DNA from: Bacteroidales bacterium
GTDB taxonomy: Bacteria > Bacteroidota > Bacteroidia > Bacteroidales > UBA932
Direction: 5' to 3'
Assembly: GCA_017625535.1 (NCBI GenBank)
Contig: JAGAKR010000014.1
Span: forward strand, 1-64,000
DNA length: 64,000 bases
Below are positions 28,264 to 36,996 of the stretch, piece after piece. A program made the position numbers and the translations under genes. The notes beneath the pieces were generated by a model that made no database searches, was not told where the DNA came from, and was given only the letters and a program-made list of their open reading frames with translations. How positions within the stretch are numbered: position 1 is the first letter of the stretch; every line of letters begins with the position of its first letter.

Positions 28264-29847
28264 ATGGATAAAGAGAATATAAGGCCGTCTGAGATATCGG
28301 ACATTCTGCTTGCCCAGTTGCAGGGGACAGATCTTACTGCTGAGTTTGCTGAGGTGGGTACCGTACTGCAGGTAAGCGATGGCGTGGTACGTATCTACGG
28401 CCTGCACAATGCCGGTGCCGGAGAACTTCTGGAGTTTGAGAATGGCATAAAGGCCATTGTAATGAATCTGGAGGAGGATAATGTGGGTGCAGTATTGCTT
28501 GGCCCTACAGAGAAGATTGAGGAGGGTGATACTGTAAGGCGTACAGGGCGTATTGCTTCCATTATGGTTGGCGAGAAGATGTTGGGTAGGGTAATAAACC
28601 CGCTTGGTGAACCTATAGACGGCAAGGGGGAGATTCTTGGAGAGAAACTTCAGATGCCTCTGGAGCGCAAGGCTCCGGGCGTAATTTACCGCCAGCCGGT
28701 AAATGAGCCGCTGCAGACAGGCCTTAAGGTGATTGATGCAATGATTCCTATAGGCAGGGGCCAGAGGGAGCTTATCATTGGTGACAGGCAGACAGGAAAG
28801 ACAGCAATTGCTGTGGATGCCATAATAAACCAGCGCAAGAGGTATGAGGCCGGTGATCCTATTTACTGTATTTATGTTGCAGTTGGACAGAAGGCATCTA
28901 CCGTGGCATCGCTTGTGGAGACTTTGCGCAAGCACGGTGCAATGGATTATACTGTTGTGGTGGCTGCCACTGCGGCAGAGAGTGCCGCGCTGCAGTATTT
29001 TGCCCCGTTTGCAGGTGCTGCAATAGGCGAGTTCTTCAGGGATACAGGAAGACACGCCCTTGTGGTTTATGATGATTTGTCAAAACAGGCTGTGGCATAC
29101 AGGGAGATTTCACTTGTCCTTAGAAGGCCGTCGGGAAGAGAGGCATATCCGGGAGACATTTTCTACCTGCATTCAAGGCTTCTTGAGAGGGCTGCAAAGA
29201 TTATTGCAAGGGAAGAGGTTGCCAGGAATATGAATGATTTGCCTGAATCTCTGGTTGGAAAGGTGAAGGGTGGAGGATCGCTTACTGCGCTTCCTATTGT
29301 TGAGACACAGGCCGGTGACGTTTCTGCATATATCCCTACAAATGTGATTTCAATTACTGACGGACAGATTTTCCTTGATGCAAACTTGTTCAACCAGGGA
29401 AACAGGCCGGCGGTTGATGTGGGACTTTCGGTTTCGCGTGTGGGTGGAAATGCCCAGATAAAATCTATGAAGAAGGTTGCCGGAACCCTTAAGATAGACC
29501 AGGCGCAGTACAGGGAACTTGAGGCGTTCTCAAAGTTCAGCAGCGATATGGATGCGGTTACCGCGCAGATTTTGGACAAGGGTAGGAAAAATACCCGTCT
29601 GCTGGTGCAGCCGCAGTTCTCGCCTATGCCGGTGGAGAAGCAGATTGCAGTGCTTTATTGCGGTACACACGCCCTTATGAAGGAGATTGCTCTGGATCAG
29701 GTTAAGCAGTTTGAGGAACTCTTCCTCAAGAGGGTTGAGGCCGCAGATGTGCTTGATACTTTGCGCAAGGGTGTAATTAATGATGAGATTGGTGAGAAAC
29801 TTGAGGCTATTGCCGCACAGATAATCTCACAGATGAAAGATAATTAG
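28264..29847 (+). CDS. atpA: ATP synthase F1 subunit alpha
   Basis: A 527-residue non-catalytic nucleotide-binding subunit. The P-loop GDRQTGKTA is at about 173-181, with the [18 protein letters not shown] block near residue 395. Preceded by a 14-bp gap containing aggag and followed 5 bp later by atpG. Confidence 0.98.
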   Translation: MDKENIRPSEISDILLAQLQGTDLTAEFAEVGTVLQVSDGVVRIYGLHNAGAGELLEFENGIKAIVMNLEEDNVGAVLLGPTEKIEEGDTVRRTGRIASIMVGEKMLGRVINPLGEPIDGKGEILGEKLQMPLERKAPGVIYRQPVNEPLQTGLKVIDAMIPIGRGQRELIIGDRQTGKTAIAVDAIINQRKRYEAGDPIYCIYVAVGQKASTVASLVETLRKHGAMDYTVVVAATAAESAALQYFAPFAGAAIGEFFRDTGRHALVVYDDLSKQAVAYREISLVLRRPSGREAYPGDIFYLHSRLLERAAKIIAREEVARNMNDLPESLVGKVKGGGSLTALPIVETQAGDVSAYIPTNVISITDGQIFLDANLFNQGNRPAVDVGLSVSRVGGNAQIKSMKKVAGTLKIDQAQYRELEAFSKFSSDMDAVTAQILDKGRKNTRLLVQPQFSPMPVEKQIAVLYCGTHALMKEIALDQVKQFEELFLKRVEAADVLDTLRKGVINDEIGEKLEAIAAQIISQMKDN

Positions 29848-29852
29848 GATTT

Positions 29853-30716
29853 ATGGCTGCATTGAGGGAAATAAAGGAGAGGATTGGTTCTGTAGGGAGC
29901 ACCCTTAAGACTACCACTGCAATGAAGATGGTGGCTTCTGCCAAGTTGCACCGTATTCAGGGGGTGTCGCAGGGGCTGCAGGTGTATGAACAGAGCCTCT
30001 CCCAGACAATGAGGGTGCTTTGTGCAGATACCTCTGTGCAGTTGCACTCTCCATATATGGAACAGCGCAGCGGGGGGAAGGTGATAGTGGTTGCACTCTC
30101 TTCCGACACCTCTTTGTGCGGTGCGTTCAATTCACAGATAATAAAGGCTGTGGAGACCAAATTGGCCCAGTTGGAGCAGAGCGGTGTGGAGAGCGTACAG
30201 GTGTGGCCTGTGGGTGAGAAGATGGCTCTGGCCGCCAAAAAATGGAAATGCGGTGTTTGCTGGGATTTCAGGAACATCTCTTCCCAGTTGAACGAGAAGA
30301 GCGCTGCTGCCATTGCCCAGAGGCTTATGGATTTGTTTGAGGCCGGAGAGGTGGATAAAGTTTATGTGCTTTACAACCATTTCCACTCTATGGGCAAGCA
30401 GGTCCCTTCTCAGAGGGTGTTCCTGCCGTTCAACCTTTCAGAGGAGATGGGTGCACAGGGAACAGTTGATGAGGATGTGATTTGTGAACCTTCAAAAGGG
30501 GAGATTTTCACAGCATTACTCCCTTATCTGCTCAGGTGCAGGATGTATGCTTTGCTGCTGAACAGTTCTACAGCGGAATTCGCAGCCCGTACAGTTGCAA
30601 TGCAGACGGCATCCGACAATGCACAGGATCTGCTGGATGAACTTAAGTTGGGCTACAACAAGCAGAGGCAGCAGGCCATTACGGATGAGTTGGCGGATAT
30701 TGCACAGAGTGAATAG
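29853..30716 (+). CDS. atpG: ATP synthase F1 subunit gamma
   Basis: A 287-residue central-stalk subunit. The N-terminal helix (IKERIGSVGSTLKTTTAMKMVASAKL) and the C-terminal helix (MQTASDNAQDLLDELKLGYNKQRQQAIT) form the rotating coiled coil. It is the last gene of the operon and is followed by a strong terminator. Confidence 0.97.
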   Translation: MAALREIKERIGSVGSTLKTTTAMKMVASAKLHRIQGVSQGLQVYEQSLSQTMRVLCADTSVQLHSPYMEQRSGGKVIVVALSSDTSLCGAFNSQIIKAVETKLAQLEQSGVESVQVWPVGEKMALAAKKWKCGVCWDFRNISSQLNEKSAAAIAQRLMDLFEAGEVDKVYVLYNHFHSMGKQVPSQRVFLPFNLSEEMGAQGTVDEDVICEPSKGEIFTALLPYLLRCRMYALLLNSSTAEFAARTVAMQTASDNAQDLLDELKLGYNKQRQQAITDELADIAQSE

Positions 30717-30730
30717 GAATTTTACAGTAT

Positions 30731-30768
30731 AAGAAAAGGGCGTTGCAGTTCTGCAGCGCCCTTTTCTT
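30731..30768. terminator. Bidirectional terminator between atpG and the GATase-like gene
   Basis: A long stem pairs aagaaaagggcgttgcag with ctgcagcgcccttttctt (one G-T wobble) around a 2-base loop. The A tract on one side and the T tract on the other make it work for atpG (plus) and for the minus-strand gene ending at 30784. Confidence 0.9.
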
Positions 30769-30783
30769 ATGCGGAATTTTGGA

Positions 30784-31536
30784 TTATTCTGCCAAAAGTG
30801 CCTTGAAGATTCCTATGAAATCGTTGTTTCCGCCTGAAACAAGAATCTCCGGATGGAACTGTACGCCCCATACTTTAGGGTTGTCGATCTTCTCAATTGC
30901 CTCAACAATGCCGTCTTTTGATTTTGCGGTAACTTTAAAGCCAGGGGCAACATCTTTCACTGCCTGGTGGTGGAAACTGTTTACAGCAATTTTCTCAACG
31001 CCCAGCTGTTTGTACAGTACAGAGTTCTTGTCTATGGTAATTGTGTGTGTGCCAACGCTGCCCGGTGCATCCTGTGAGTGCTGGATGCTGTATGTAGGCA
31101 CCTGGGTTGGGATATCCTGATAAAGTGAACCGCCAAAAGCAACATTCATAACCTGAACGCCACGGCAGATTCCAAGTACAGGAATACCCTTGGCAACAGC
31201 CTTCTGTATTAGTTTTACATCAAATGCATCCCTTTCAGGAACCACTTCTCCCAAGTTTGGATGAGGCTCCTCGCCAAAGTATTTCAGAGGTGCAATGTCC
31301 TCTCCTCCGGTCATTATGAGTGCGTCAATTACATTCAGGATGGCATCAATCTGCCTGTCATCTGTAGTCATAGGGATAACAAGAGGAACACCGCCCGCTT
31401 TTTTAACTGCATTTACGTATGTTAGGTTTGCAGAAGCCTCTCCCGATCTTGCCTTTGATGAGAGGCCTACAATTTTCTGAGCATATGCTCCACCGGCCAA
31501 TGCTACAGCCAGTACCAACAATAATAGTTTTTTCAT
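30784..31536 (-). CDS. Secreted gamma-glutamyl hydrolase-like protein (class I glutamine amidotransferase fold)
   Basis: A 250-residue protein with a signal peptide (MKKLLLLVLAVALAGGAYAQ), so it is exported to the periplasm. The remainder matches the PuuD / peptidase C26 family. The nucleophile Cys is in LGICRGVQV and the catalytic His-x-Glu in GVQFHPEI. Members cleave gamma-glutamyl bonds. The usual cytoplasmic relatives act on gamma-glutamyl-GABA; an exported form more likely processes gamma-glutamyl peptides or cell-wall fragments (inference). It lies 20 bp after a secreted serine hydrolase. Confidence 0.85.
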   Translation of the reverse strand: MKKLLLLVLAVALAGGAYAQKIVGLSSKARSGEASANLTYVNAVKKAGGVPLVIPMTTDDRQIDAILNVIDALIMTGGEDIAPLKYFGEEPHPNLGEVVPERDAFDVKLIQKAVAKGIPVLGICRGVQVMNVAFGGSLYQDIPTQVPTYSIQHSQDAPGSVGTHTITIDKNSVLYKQLGVEKIAVNSFHHQAVKDVAPGFKVTAKSKDGIVEAIEKIDNPKVWGVQFHPEILVSGGNNDFIGIFKALLAE

Positions 31537-31555
31537 TTGTGTATGTTTTTAGTTG

Positions 31556-33271
31556 TTATTTTCTTTTCCAGCCTCCGATGCTCTCCTCTTCCCCGTTAGG
31601 GAATTTTACAATGAATCCTGTGGCATTTTGGGTCTGAGGGTCAAATGAGAACTCAACAGGGAATGCATATCCGTCGCTGCGGAATACCCAGGTGTTGCCG
31701 TTTACGTGTACAAGTTTGTTCTTGTATCCCATTTTGCCAAGTTCCATATAGAGGCCGTCTTTTCCTTTGGAGATTCTTGCATCGCCGAACAGTTCGTCTT
31801 TGGCATACTCACCTATAATAGTTTTGTCGGGAGCAGGGGCAATCTTTGCAGGTTTCTCTGCTGCACGCTCTTTTGCCCAACTCTTCTCATTTGAGGTTAT
31901 GTATGAATTGAAGTACTCTTTGTTGTAGTCTTTGGTTGGGAGGCCCATTACAAGGTCTATGAGTTTGTACATTATTGCATATCTTGGATTTGAGCCCATT
32001 TCGCAGTTTGAAAGGAGTACTCCGCTGAGTTTGATTTCAGGTACAAAGAAGCAGATTGCTGTCATTCCCCAGGTTGTTCCTGTATGGAAGTACAATCTGT
32101 ATTTGTTGTTCTGCTCAACAAACCAGCACTGTGCATACAATGTGGTGCGGTTGTCGTTCTGGGATGTGATTGTAACGCCCTGGTGCAGTTTTCTCATTGC
32201 CTTCTCTGACATTACAAATGTGGTGTCAATTGCAGAAGGCTCGCCGCCCACATCTTTTCTTGCATAAACCTTGTCTACAATGTAGCCGTTGTTCATATGC
32301 ATCTGGGCATAGCGGAGCATATCAGTTACAGTTGAGTTGATGCTTCCTGCAGGGCCTACACCTGTAAGCCAGTAGAGTGCCTGCTCGTCTCCGTAAAGAG
32401 GGAGGGTTACAATTTCACCTTTTGCATCGGCAGGTATATCTGCTGTTTCAGGGAACTGCATTTTTGCAAGTTCAACTGTTGTGTATCTGTAGTCGTGCGG
32501 GGTGGCAACATTCTTTGATGCTGCATATCCCTCTGCATTTGCTGAGGAACTCTTCATTCCGGCCTTGTCAAACACCCTCTCCTGGAGGTTCTGCTCCCAG
32601 GTTTTTCCGGTAACCTTCTCAATGATTTTCTCTGCAATTAGGAATGTGCTGTTGTTGTACTGGTAGTCACCTCTGAATGAGTATGCAGGTTTTATTAGGG
32701 CAAGCATCTTGAAACAGTCATCCCTGTCATAACCCAGGTTAGGGAAATATGTGCCCACCTGCCCGCCAATGCCTGTGCGGTGTGTCATAACGTCTATCAC
32801 CTGCATGTTTTCTGTAACGTAAGGATCGTAGTATTTGAACTCAGGGAGTATGTTCTTTACAGTATCTGTCCATTTTACAAGCCCTTCATCCACAAGTTGT
32901 CCCATAATTGTGGCGGTAAAGGATTTTGAAACGGAGCCAATCTGGAACACTGTGTTCACATCTATAGGCTCGCCCGGTGTGTTTACAACGCCAGGTACGC
33001 CGCCGCTGGCCACATTGCGGTTGTCTGCGTGTATTCCCCTGAATCCTATGCCGTCTGCAGGTCTTACCTCCTTAACGCCATAACCTTTGGCAAAGAAGGG
33101 CTCGTTGTCCAATGAGAATGCCGCAGCCATTCCCGGAATTTTCCAGGTTGAGATAACTTCCTGTATGTATCCGTCAATCTCTTTTGCTATCTCCTGCTTC
33201 TGCGGAGCCTGTGCAAATGCGGCATTGCACACCAGCAGTGCCGATACAAATAATGAAACAGCCTTTTTCAT
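31556..33271 (-). CDS. Secreted serine hydrolase (beta-lactamase / class C PBP family)
   Basis: A 571-residue protein with a signal peptide ending NAAFAQ. The catalytic S-x-x-K is in QIGSVSKSFTAT (about residue 115) and the Tyr-x-Asn motif in YQYNNSTF. The third motif resembles HTGTTWG. A C-terminal extension of about 130 residues forms a second domain often found in Bacteroidota beta-lactamase-related proteins. Substrate unknown: D-amino-acid peptidase, esterase or peptidoglycan peptidase are possible. It is probably co-transcribed with the gamma-glutamyl hydrolase-like gene. Confidence 0.88.
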   Translation of the reverse strand: MKKAVSLFVSALLVCNAAFAQAPQKQEIAKEIDGYIQEVISTWKIPGMAAAFSLDNEPFFAKGYGVKEVRPADGIGFRGIHADNRNVASGGVPGVVNTPGEPIDVNTVFQIGSVSKSFTATIMGQLVDEGLVKWTDTVKNILPEFKYYDPYVTENMQVIDVMTHRTGIGGQVGTYFPNLGYDRDDCFKMLALIKPAYSFRGDYQYNNSTFLIAEKIIEKVTGKTWEQNLQERVFDKAGMKSSSANAEGYAASKNVATPHDYRYTTVELAKMQFPETADIPADAKGEIVTLPLYGDEQALYWLTGVGPAGSINSTVTDMLRYAQMHMNNGYIVDKVYARKDVGGEPSAIDTTFVMSEKAMRKLHQGVTITSQNDNRTTLYAQCWFVEQNNKYRLYFHTGTTWGMTAICFFVPEIKLSGVLLSNCEMGSNPRYAIMYKLIDLVMGLPTKDYNKEYFNSYITSNEKSWAKERAAEKPAKIAPAPDKTIIGEYAKDELFGDARISKGKDGLYMELGKMGYKNKLVHVNGNTWVFRSDGYAFPVEFSFDPQTQNATGFIVKFPNGEEESIGGWKRK

Positions 33272-33305
33272 TTTTATAAATATTTATATTTTAAGTCTTT
33301 AAGTT

Positions 33306-33346
33306 GTACCCGGTCCCCGAGTGTACCTGTACCCGGTCCCCGGGTG
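33306..33346. repeat. Two near-identical 18-bp GC-rich repeats between divergent genes
   Basis: gtacccggtccccgagtg (33306-33323) and gtacccggtccccgggtg (33329-33346) differ at one base and are spaced 23 bp apart. Each contains an internal palindrome. They stand out in an otherwise A/T-rich 130-bp region between the serine hydrolase gene and radA, so operator sites or a short mobile-type palindrome are possible. Confidence 0.7.
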
Positions 33347-33377
33347 CCATCTTTTACAAATATAACTGATTTTTGCT

Positions 33378-33385
33378 TAAATTTG
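33378..33385 (+). promoter_or_regulatory. Promoter -7 element of radA
   Basis: TAAATTTG matches TAnnTTTG, 16 bp before the radA start codon. Confidence 0.6.
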
Positions 33386-33401
33386 CCGTAAAGGTTATGA
33401 T

Positions 33402-34805
33402 ATGGCAAAAATAAAGAAAGCTTGGTTCTGCAGTGCCTGCGGAAATGAGAGTCCCAAGTGGATGGGCAAGTGCCCTGCCTGCGGGGAGTGGAATACAATG
33501 ATAGAGGAGATTGTAACCAAGACTCCCGACAATTCTTCCCTTACATCCCGTGTGCAGTCTTTCCTGCAGGGGGGTGGCAATGCAAAGCCGCAGCCCCTTC
33601 CACAGGTGGAGAGCGGACAGGAGAGCAGGATAATGTTGGGTGGAGGCTGTGACGGAGACTGTCGGGAAGGGAATGAACTGGACCGTGTGCTTGGAGGAGG
33701 TATGGTGAAAGGCTCACTTGTGCTCATTGGAGGGGAGCCGGGAATAGGAAAATCAACCTTGAGCCTTCAGATTCCCCTGTTCAATGAGGGGCTGCGCACA
33801 TTGTATGTTTCCGGAGAGGAGAGTGCGGCTCAGATAAAGATGAGGGCCCAGAGGCTTGGAGGGGCGCACGGCAACTGCCTTGTACTTTCAGAGACTCTGC
33901 TTGAGAACATCATAAATGAGGCACGTGCGGCGGCACCCCAGCTGCTTGTAATAGACTCAATACAGACCATCTATTCACAGAATATAGAATCCTCTGCAGG
34001 AAGTGTTTCTCAGGTGAGGGAGTGTGCTGCGGCGCTGCTCCGCTATGCCAAGGAGACCGGTACCCCTGTAATACTTATAGGGCACATTACCAAGGACGGG
34101 AACATTGCCGGCCCAAAGGTGCTGGAACATATAGTTGATGTGGTGCTGCAGTTTGAAGGTGACAGCCGCCACGCATACCGTATCCTGCGCAGCATAAAGA
34201 ACCGCTTCGGTTCCACTGCAGAACTTGCGGTATACCAGATGTGCTCAGACGGGCTCAGGGAGGTGCTCAACCCTTCTGAAATGTTCATCCCAATGCACGG
34301 GGAGGATCTGAGCGGCATTGCAGTTGCAGCAATGCTGGACGGGAGCCGTCCGTTCCTCATAGAGGTGCAGTCTCTGGTAAGTACAGCAGCATACGGCACA
34401 CCTCAGCGTTCCGCTACCGGTTTTGATGTACGGAGAATGAATATGCTCCTTGCGGTTCTGGAGAAGAGGGTAGGTTTCAAACTCTCCCAGAAGGATGTCT
34501 TCCTCAACATTGCAGGAGGACTTAAGGTTGCCGACCCGGCCTGCGATCTGGCGGTTGTGGCAGCAATACTCTCTTCAAATTTTGATGCAAGTATCCCGCA
34601 GGGATATGCATTTGCAGGGGAGATAGGCCTCAGCGGAGAGATACGCCCGGTAAGCCAGGTTGAGAAGCGCATTGCGGAGGCTGCAAAACTTGGAATGAAC
34701 AAAATTTTTGTTTCGGCGTTCAACAAACCGCAAGGGAAACCGCACAAGGGGCTGCAGGTGGTGCAGATCTCCACTGTGGCAGAACTGGTGAAGCAGATTT
34801 TTTAA
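33402..34805 (+). CDS. radA: DNA repair protein RadA/Sms
   Basis: A 467-residue branch-migration ATPase used in recombination. The N-terminal C4 zinc finger has cysteines at 10, 13, 24 and 27. A RecA-like core follows with P-loop GGEPGIGKST (about 110-119) and the RadA-specific KNRFGST motif (about 265). The C-terminal Lon-protease-like domain includes DPACDLAVVAAILSS. Cytoplasmic. Its own promoter separates it from the divergent serine hydrolase gene. Confidence 0.97.
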   Translation: MAKIKKAWFCSACGNESPKWMGKCPACGEWNTMIEEIVTKTPDNSSLTSRVQSFLQGGGNAKPQPLPQVESGQESRIMLGGGCDGDCREGNELDRVLGGGMVKGSLVLIGGEPGIGKSTLSLQIPLFNEGLRTLYVSGEESAAQIKMRAQRLGGAHGNCLVLSETLLENIINEARAAAPQLLVIDSIQTIYSQNIESSAGSVSQVRECAAALLRYAKETGTPVILIGHITKDGNIAGPKVLEHIVDVVLQFEGDSRHAYRILRSIKNRFGSTAELAVYQMCSDGLREVLNPSEMFIPMHGEDLSGIAVAAMLDGSRPFLIEVQSLVSTAAYGTPQRSATGFDVRRMNMLLAVLEKRVGFKLSQKDVFLNIAGGLKVADPACDLAVVAAILSSNFDASIPQGYAFAGEIGLSGEIRPVSQVEKRIAEAAKLGMNKIFVSAFNKPQGKPHKGLQVVQISTVAELVKQIF

Positions 34806-34812
34806 AAAATCC

Positions 34813-34843
34813 TTGCACTTGTAACATATAATTCCAACCTTTG
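34813..34843 (+). promoter_or_regulatory. Promoter of the trp leader
   Basis: TTG at 34813-34815 and AACCTTTG at 34836-34843 are separated by 20 bp. That is the spacing of Bacteroidota -33 and -7 elements, with one mismatch to TAnnTTTG. Transcription would start near 34850, just before the leader peptide ATG at 34862. Confidence 0.5.
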
Positions 34844-34861
34844 TGGAACAATAAGGGCATT

Positions 34862-34936
34862 ATGAGATACAGTTCAGCAAATATACGTTTCTGGTGGTGG
34901 CACAGTGAGGATTCATCTGTGAGCATTGCCGCGTAA
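34862..34936 (+). CDS. trpL: Trp leader peptide with three consecutive Trp codons
   Basis: A 24-codon frame (ATG 34862, TAA 34934-34936) encodes MRYSSANIRF, then three tryptophans (TGG x3 at 34892-34900), then HSEDSSVSIAA. Tryptophan is the rarest residue, so three in a row directly upstream of a terminator hairpin and a tryptophan synthase gene is the classic signature of ribosome-mediated attenuation. The peptide has no other role; translation senses charged tRNA-Trp. Confidence 0.88.
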   Translation: MRYSSANIRFWWWHSEDSSVSIAA

Positions 34937-34996
34937 GTATATCTGCATCAATATATAGTTTATGGCCCGTTGCTCACAAGCAGCGGGCTTTTGTTT
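34918..34996 (+). promoter_or_regulatory. Trp attenuator: antiterminator and terminator
   Basis: The terminator stem pairs 34965-34973 with 34980-34988 (nine pairs including one wobble), followed by ttttgttt. The antiterminator pairs tgtgagca (34918-34925, inside the leader frame after the Trp codons) with tgctcaca (34971-34978), eight perfect pairs that consume the left arm and loop of the terminator. A ribosome stalled at 34892-34900 leaves 34918-34925 free; one that reaches the stop at 34936 covers it. The two structures are mutually exclusive. Confidence 0.85.
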
Positions 34997-35026
34997 GCCC
35001 CCCTTAAAAGGATTATACACATAAAA

Positions 35027-36322
35027 ATGATGAATATGAAGACAACAAAGAAGATTACATTGCCGGAAGATGAGATTCCAAAACAATGGTACAACATTCT
35101 TGCGGATATGCCCAATCAGCCCCAGCCTTTGTTGAATCCCAAAACCAGGGAACCCCTGAAGGCAGAGGAGATGGAGCAATTGTTTGCAAAGGAACTTGTG
35201 GCGCAGGAGTTCTCAAAAGAGAGGTTCATTGATATTCCCGACGAAGTGCGTACACTTCTTAAGATATACCGCCCCACACCCCTTGTAAGGGCGAGCGGCC
35301 TTGAGAAAGCCCTTGACACCCCGGCCAAGATATATTTCAAGAATGAGAGTGTAAGCCCGGTAGGTTCCCACAAACTGAACTCTGCAATCCCGCAGGCATA
35401 CTACAACAAGATACAGGGTATAACCCACCTTACAACAGAGACAGGAGCAGGCCAGTGGGGTTCCTCAATGAGCATTGCCTGTGAGCACTTTGGACTTGAC
35501 CTTAATGTGTTTATGGTAAAGAGCAGTTATGAGGCAAAACCTTACAGGAAACTGGTTATGGGAACATACGGCGGCAAGGTTCACGCTTCACCTACCAACC
35601 TCACAGAATACGGGCGCAATATCCTTGCAACCCAGCCCGATTGCGGAGGTACCCTTGGAATAGCGATTTCCGAGGCGGTGGAGATGGCCCAGAAGACTCC
35701 AAACTGCAGATATGTATTGGGAAGTGTCCTCAACCACGTACTGCTGCACCAGACCATAATAGGACTTGAGGCTGAGAAGCAGTTGGAGATGGTGGGCGAT
35801 TATCCTACAAAGGTGATTGCTTGCTTTGGCGGCGGATCAAACTTTGCCGGAATCACATTCCCGTTCCTCCGCTACAACCTTACCCAGGGCAAGACTACAG
35901 AGTTCATTGCCGCAGAGCCGGCCTGCTGTCCAAAGCTCTCTACCGGCAAGATGATGTATGACTACGGAGACACCGCAGGACTTACACCGCTTATCCCTAT
36001 GCTCTCCCTTGGAAGTGACTTCCAACCCGAGCAGATACACGCTGCCGGCCTCAGATACCACGGTGGCGGACAGATTGTGAGCCAGCTGGTTCAGGACGGC
36101 TATATAAATTCAGTAGCAATCCCTCAAGATGAAACCTTCCGGGCAGGAATCCTCTTTGCCCGTGCAGAGGGAATCATCCCTGCCCCAGAATCTACCCACG
36201 CCATTGCCGCAACCATAAGGGAAGCCCTCAAGGCAAAAGAAGAGGGGCGCGAAGAAGTCCTCCTGTTCAACCTCAGCGGCCACGGTCTCATAGACCTCCC
36301 GGCCTACGAGAAATACTTGTAA
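35027..36322 (+). CDS. trpB: Tryptophan synthase beta chain, TrpB2 type
   Basis: A PLP enzyme of about 431 residues joining indole and serine. The PLP lysine is in SPVGSHKLNSA (about residue 115) and the phosphate loop in CFGGGSNFAG (about 266). The N terminus (LPEDEIPKQWYNILADMP) and length are those of the TrpB2 branch, which often works without TrpA. No trpA or other trp gene is in the window, so indole salvage is a reasonable reading. The ATG at 35027 follows aaaagga; the longer frame to 34970 would start inside the attenuator hairpin and is rejected. Confidence 0.93.
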   Translation: MMNMKTTKKITLPEDEIPKQWYNILADMPNQPQPLLNPKTREPLKAEEMEQLFAKELVAQEFSKERFIDIPDEVRTLLKIYRPTPLVRASGLEKALDTPAKIYFKNESVSPVGSHKLNSAIPQAYYNKIQGITHLTTETGAGQWGSSMSIACEHFGLDLNVFMVKSSYEAKPYRKLVMGTYGGKVHASPTNLTEYGRNILATQPDCGGTLGIAISEAVEMAQKTPNCRYVLGSVLNHVLLHQTIIGLEAEKQLEMVGDYPTKVIACFGGGSNFAGITFPFLRYNLTQGKTTEFIAAEPACCPKLSTGKMMYDYGDTAGLTPLIPMLSLGSDFQPEQIHAAGLRYHGGGQIVSQLVQDGYINSVAIPQDETFRAGILFARAEGIIPAPESTHAIAATIREALKAKEEGREEVLLFNLSGHGLIDLPAYEKYL

Positions 36323-36325
36323 AAA

Positions 36326-36348
36326 GGACCCGCAAGGGTTCTTTTTTT
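36326..36348 (+). terminator. Rho-independent terminator of trpB
   Basis: ggaccc and gggttc (one wobble) form a 6-bp stem around a GCAA tetraloop, followed by seven T residues. Confidence 0.85.
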
Positions 36349-36480
36349 ATCCCGACAATACCTCCCGGTACGGAAAACTATCCCTTTTGGTGCCGTAAGA
36401 GTCTTGCCTGCCAAGAGGTTGGTAACATCAGTTATCTCAAAGTGGCGGTTGAGATTAAGCTCCATATTAATTGAACCTTT

Positions 36481-36686
36481 ATCCGGTATATTCCATTTGC
36501 AGAAATATAGGTGCTATGTTCAGCCTTCCACCAGGCTGGCAATCTATTGCATCTGAGCCTGGCTCAGGAACTCGCCAACTGAAGTTGGCTCAAACAGGCC
36601 TGAGCCTGCAGGCTCATCTGCAATGATTGCTTACGCCGTTCCAGGATTCACATAGCACCAATTTTCTGCCATTGCATATACCGGAT
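36481..36686. repeat. 206-bp nested palindromic element A
   Basis: The outer arms 36481-36519 and 36650-36686 are imperfect inverted repeats of about 38 bp. Inside, 36539-36561 pairs with 36609-36630, the centre has the hairpin gccaact/agttggc (36574-36580 with 36583-36589), and cagcct/aggctg (36521-36538) is a side hairpin. There is no open frame of note. It sits between convergent genes and between two terminators. A MITE-like or REP-like element, or a structured RNA, are the options. No clear target-site duplication is seen. Confidence 0.75.
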
Positions 36687-36744
36687 TTATTTCCTGAATC
36701 TGCTGTAACTTGTGGATACTGACATATTATATTTTAGCAGCATA

Positions 36745-36952
36745 CTTGATGAGGGGTAACATTGGCCCGAGGGAATGGATGATGAGGCGGTAAGTGAGGG
36801 GGTAAAATTCATTGTCTTGTGACGGCGTCTGTCTGACGACGTTAGGCCTCTGCAAGAGGACTAAAAGGAGGAGTTCGCCGTCAAGATGAATTTTATCCCT
36901 GAGCAGCCTCATCACTCCCTGAGCGAGGGGCTATGTTATACCCTGAGTCAAG
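36745..36952. repeat. 208-bp long imperfect inverted repeat, element B
   Basis: The left arm (36745 to about 36828) aligns with the reverse complement of the right arm (about 36875-36952). Near-identical blocks are gatgaggc, taaaattcat, cttg and acggcg. The unpaired centre (about 36829-36874) contains a small hairpin, cctctgcaagagg. Size and position are similar to element A, but the sequences are not obviously the same. No supported protein is encoded. Confidence 0.7.
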
Positions 36953-36996
36953 GGTGCAGGACAAAAGGTTGGAATAATTTGTGGGGAGGAGGGGGA

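Noticed and set aside
27889..29055. Long open frame of 388 codons on the minus strand across atpH-atpA
   Set aside because: It is antisense to two well-supported ATP synthase genes, has no recognisable domain, and its composition follows the opposite-strand codons.
36727..36915. Short minus-strand frame of 62 codons within palindromic element B
   Set aside because: It is explained by the inverted repeat, has no start context and no family resemblance.
34831..36975. Inverted 12-bp match (attccaaccttt at 34831-34842 and its complement at 36964-36975) flanking the trpB locus
   Set aside because: Only 12 bp, one copy overlaps the promoter, and no other sign of a mobile unit; a chance match is likely enough.
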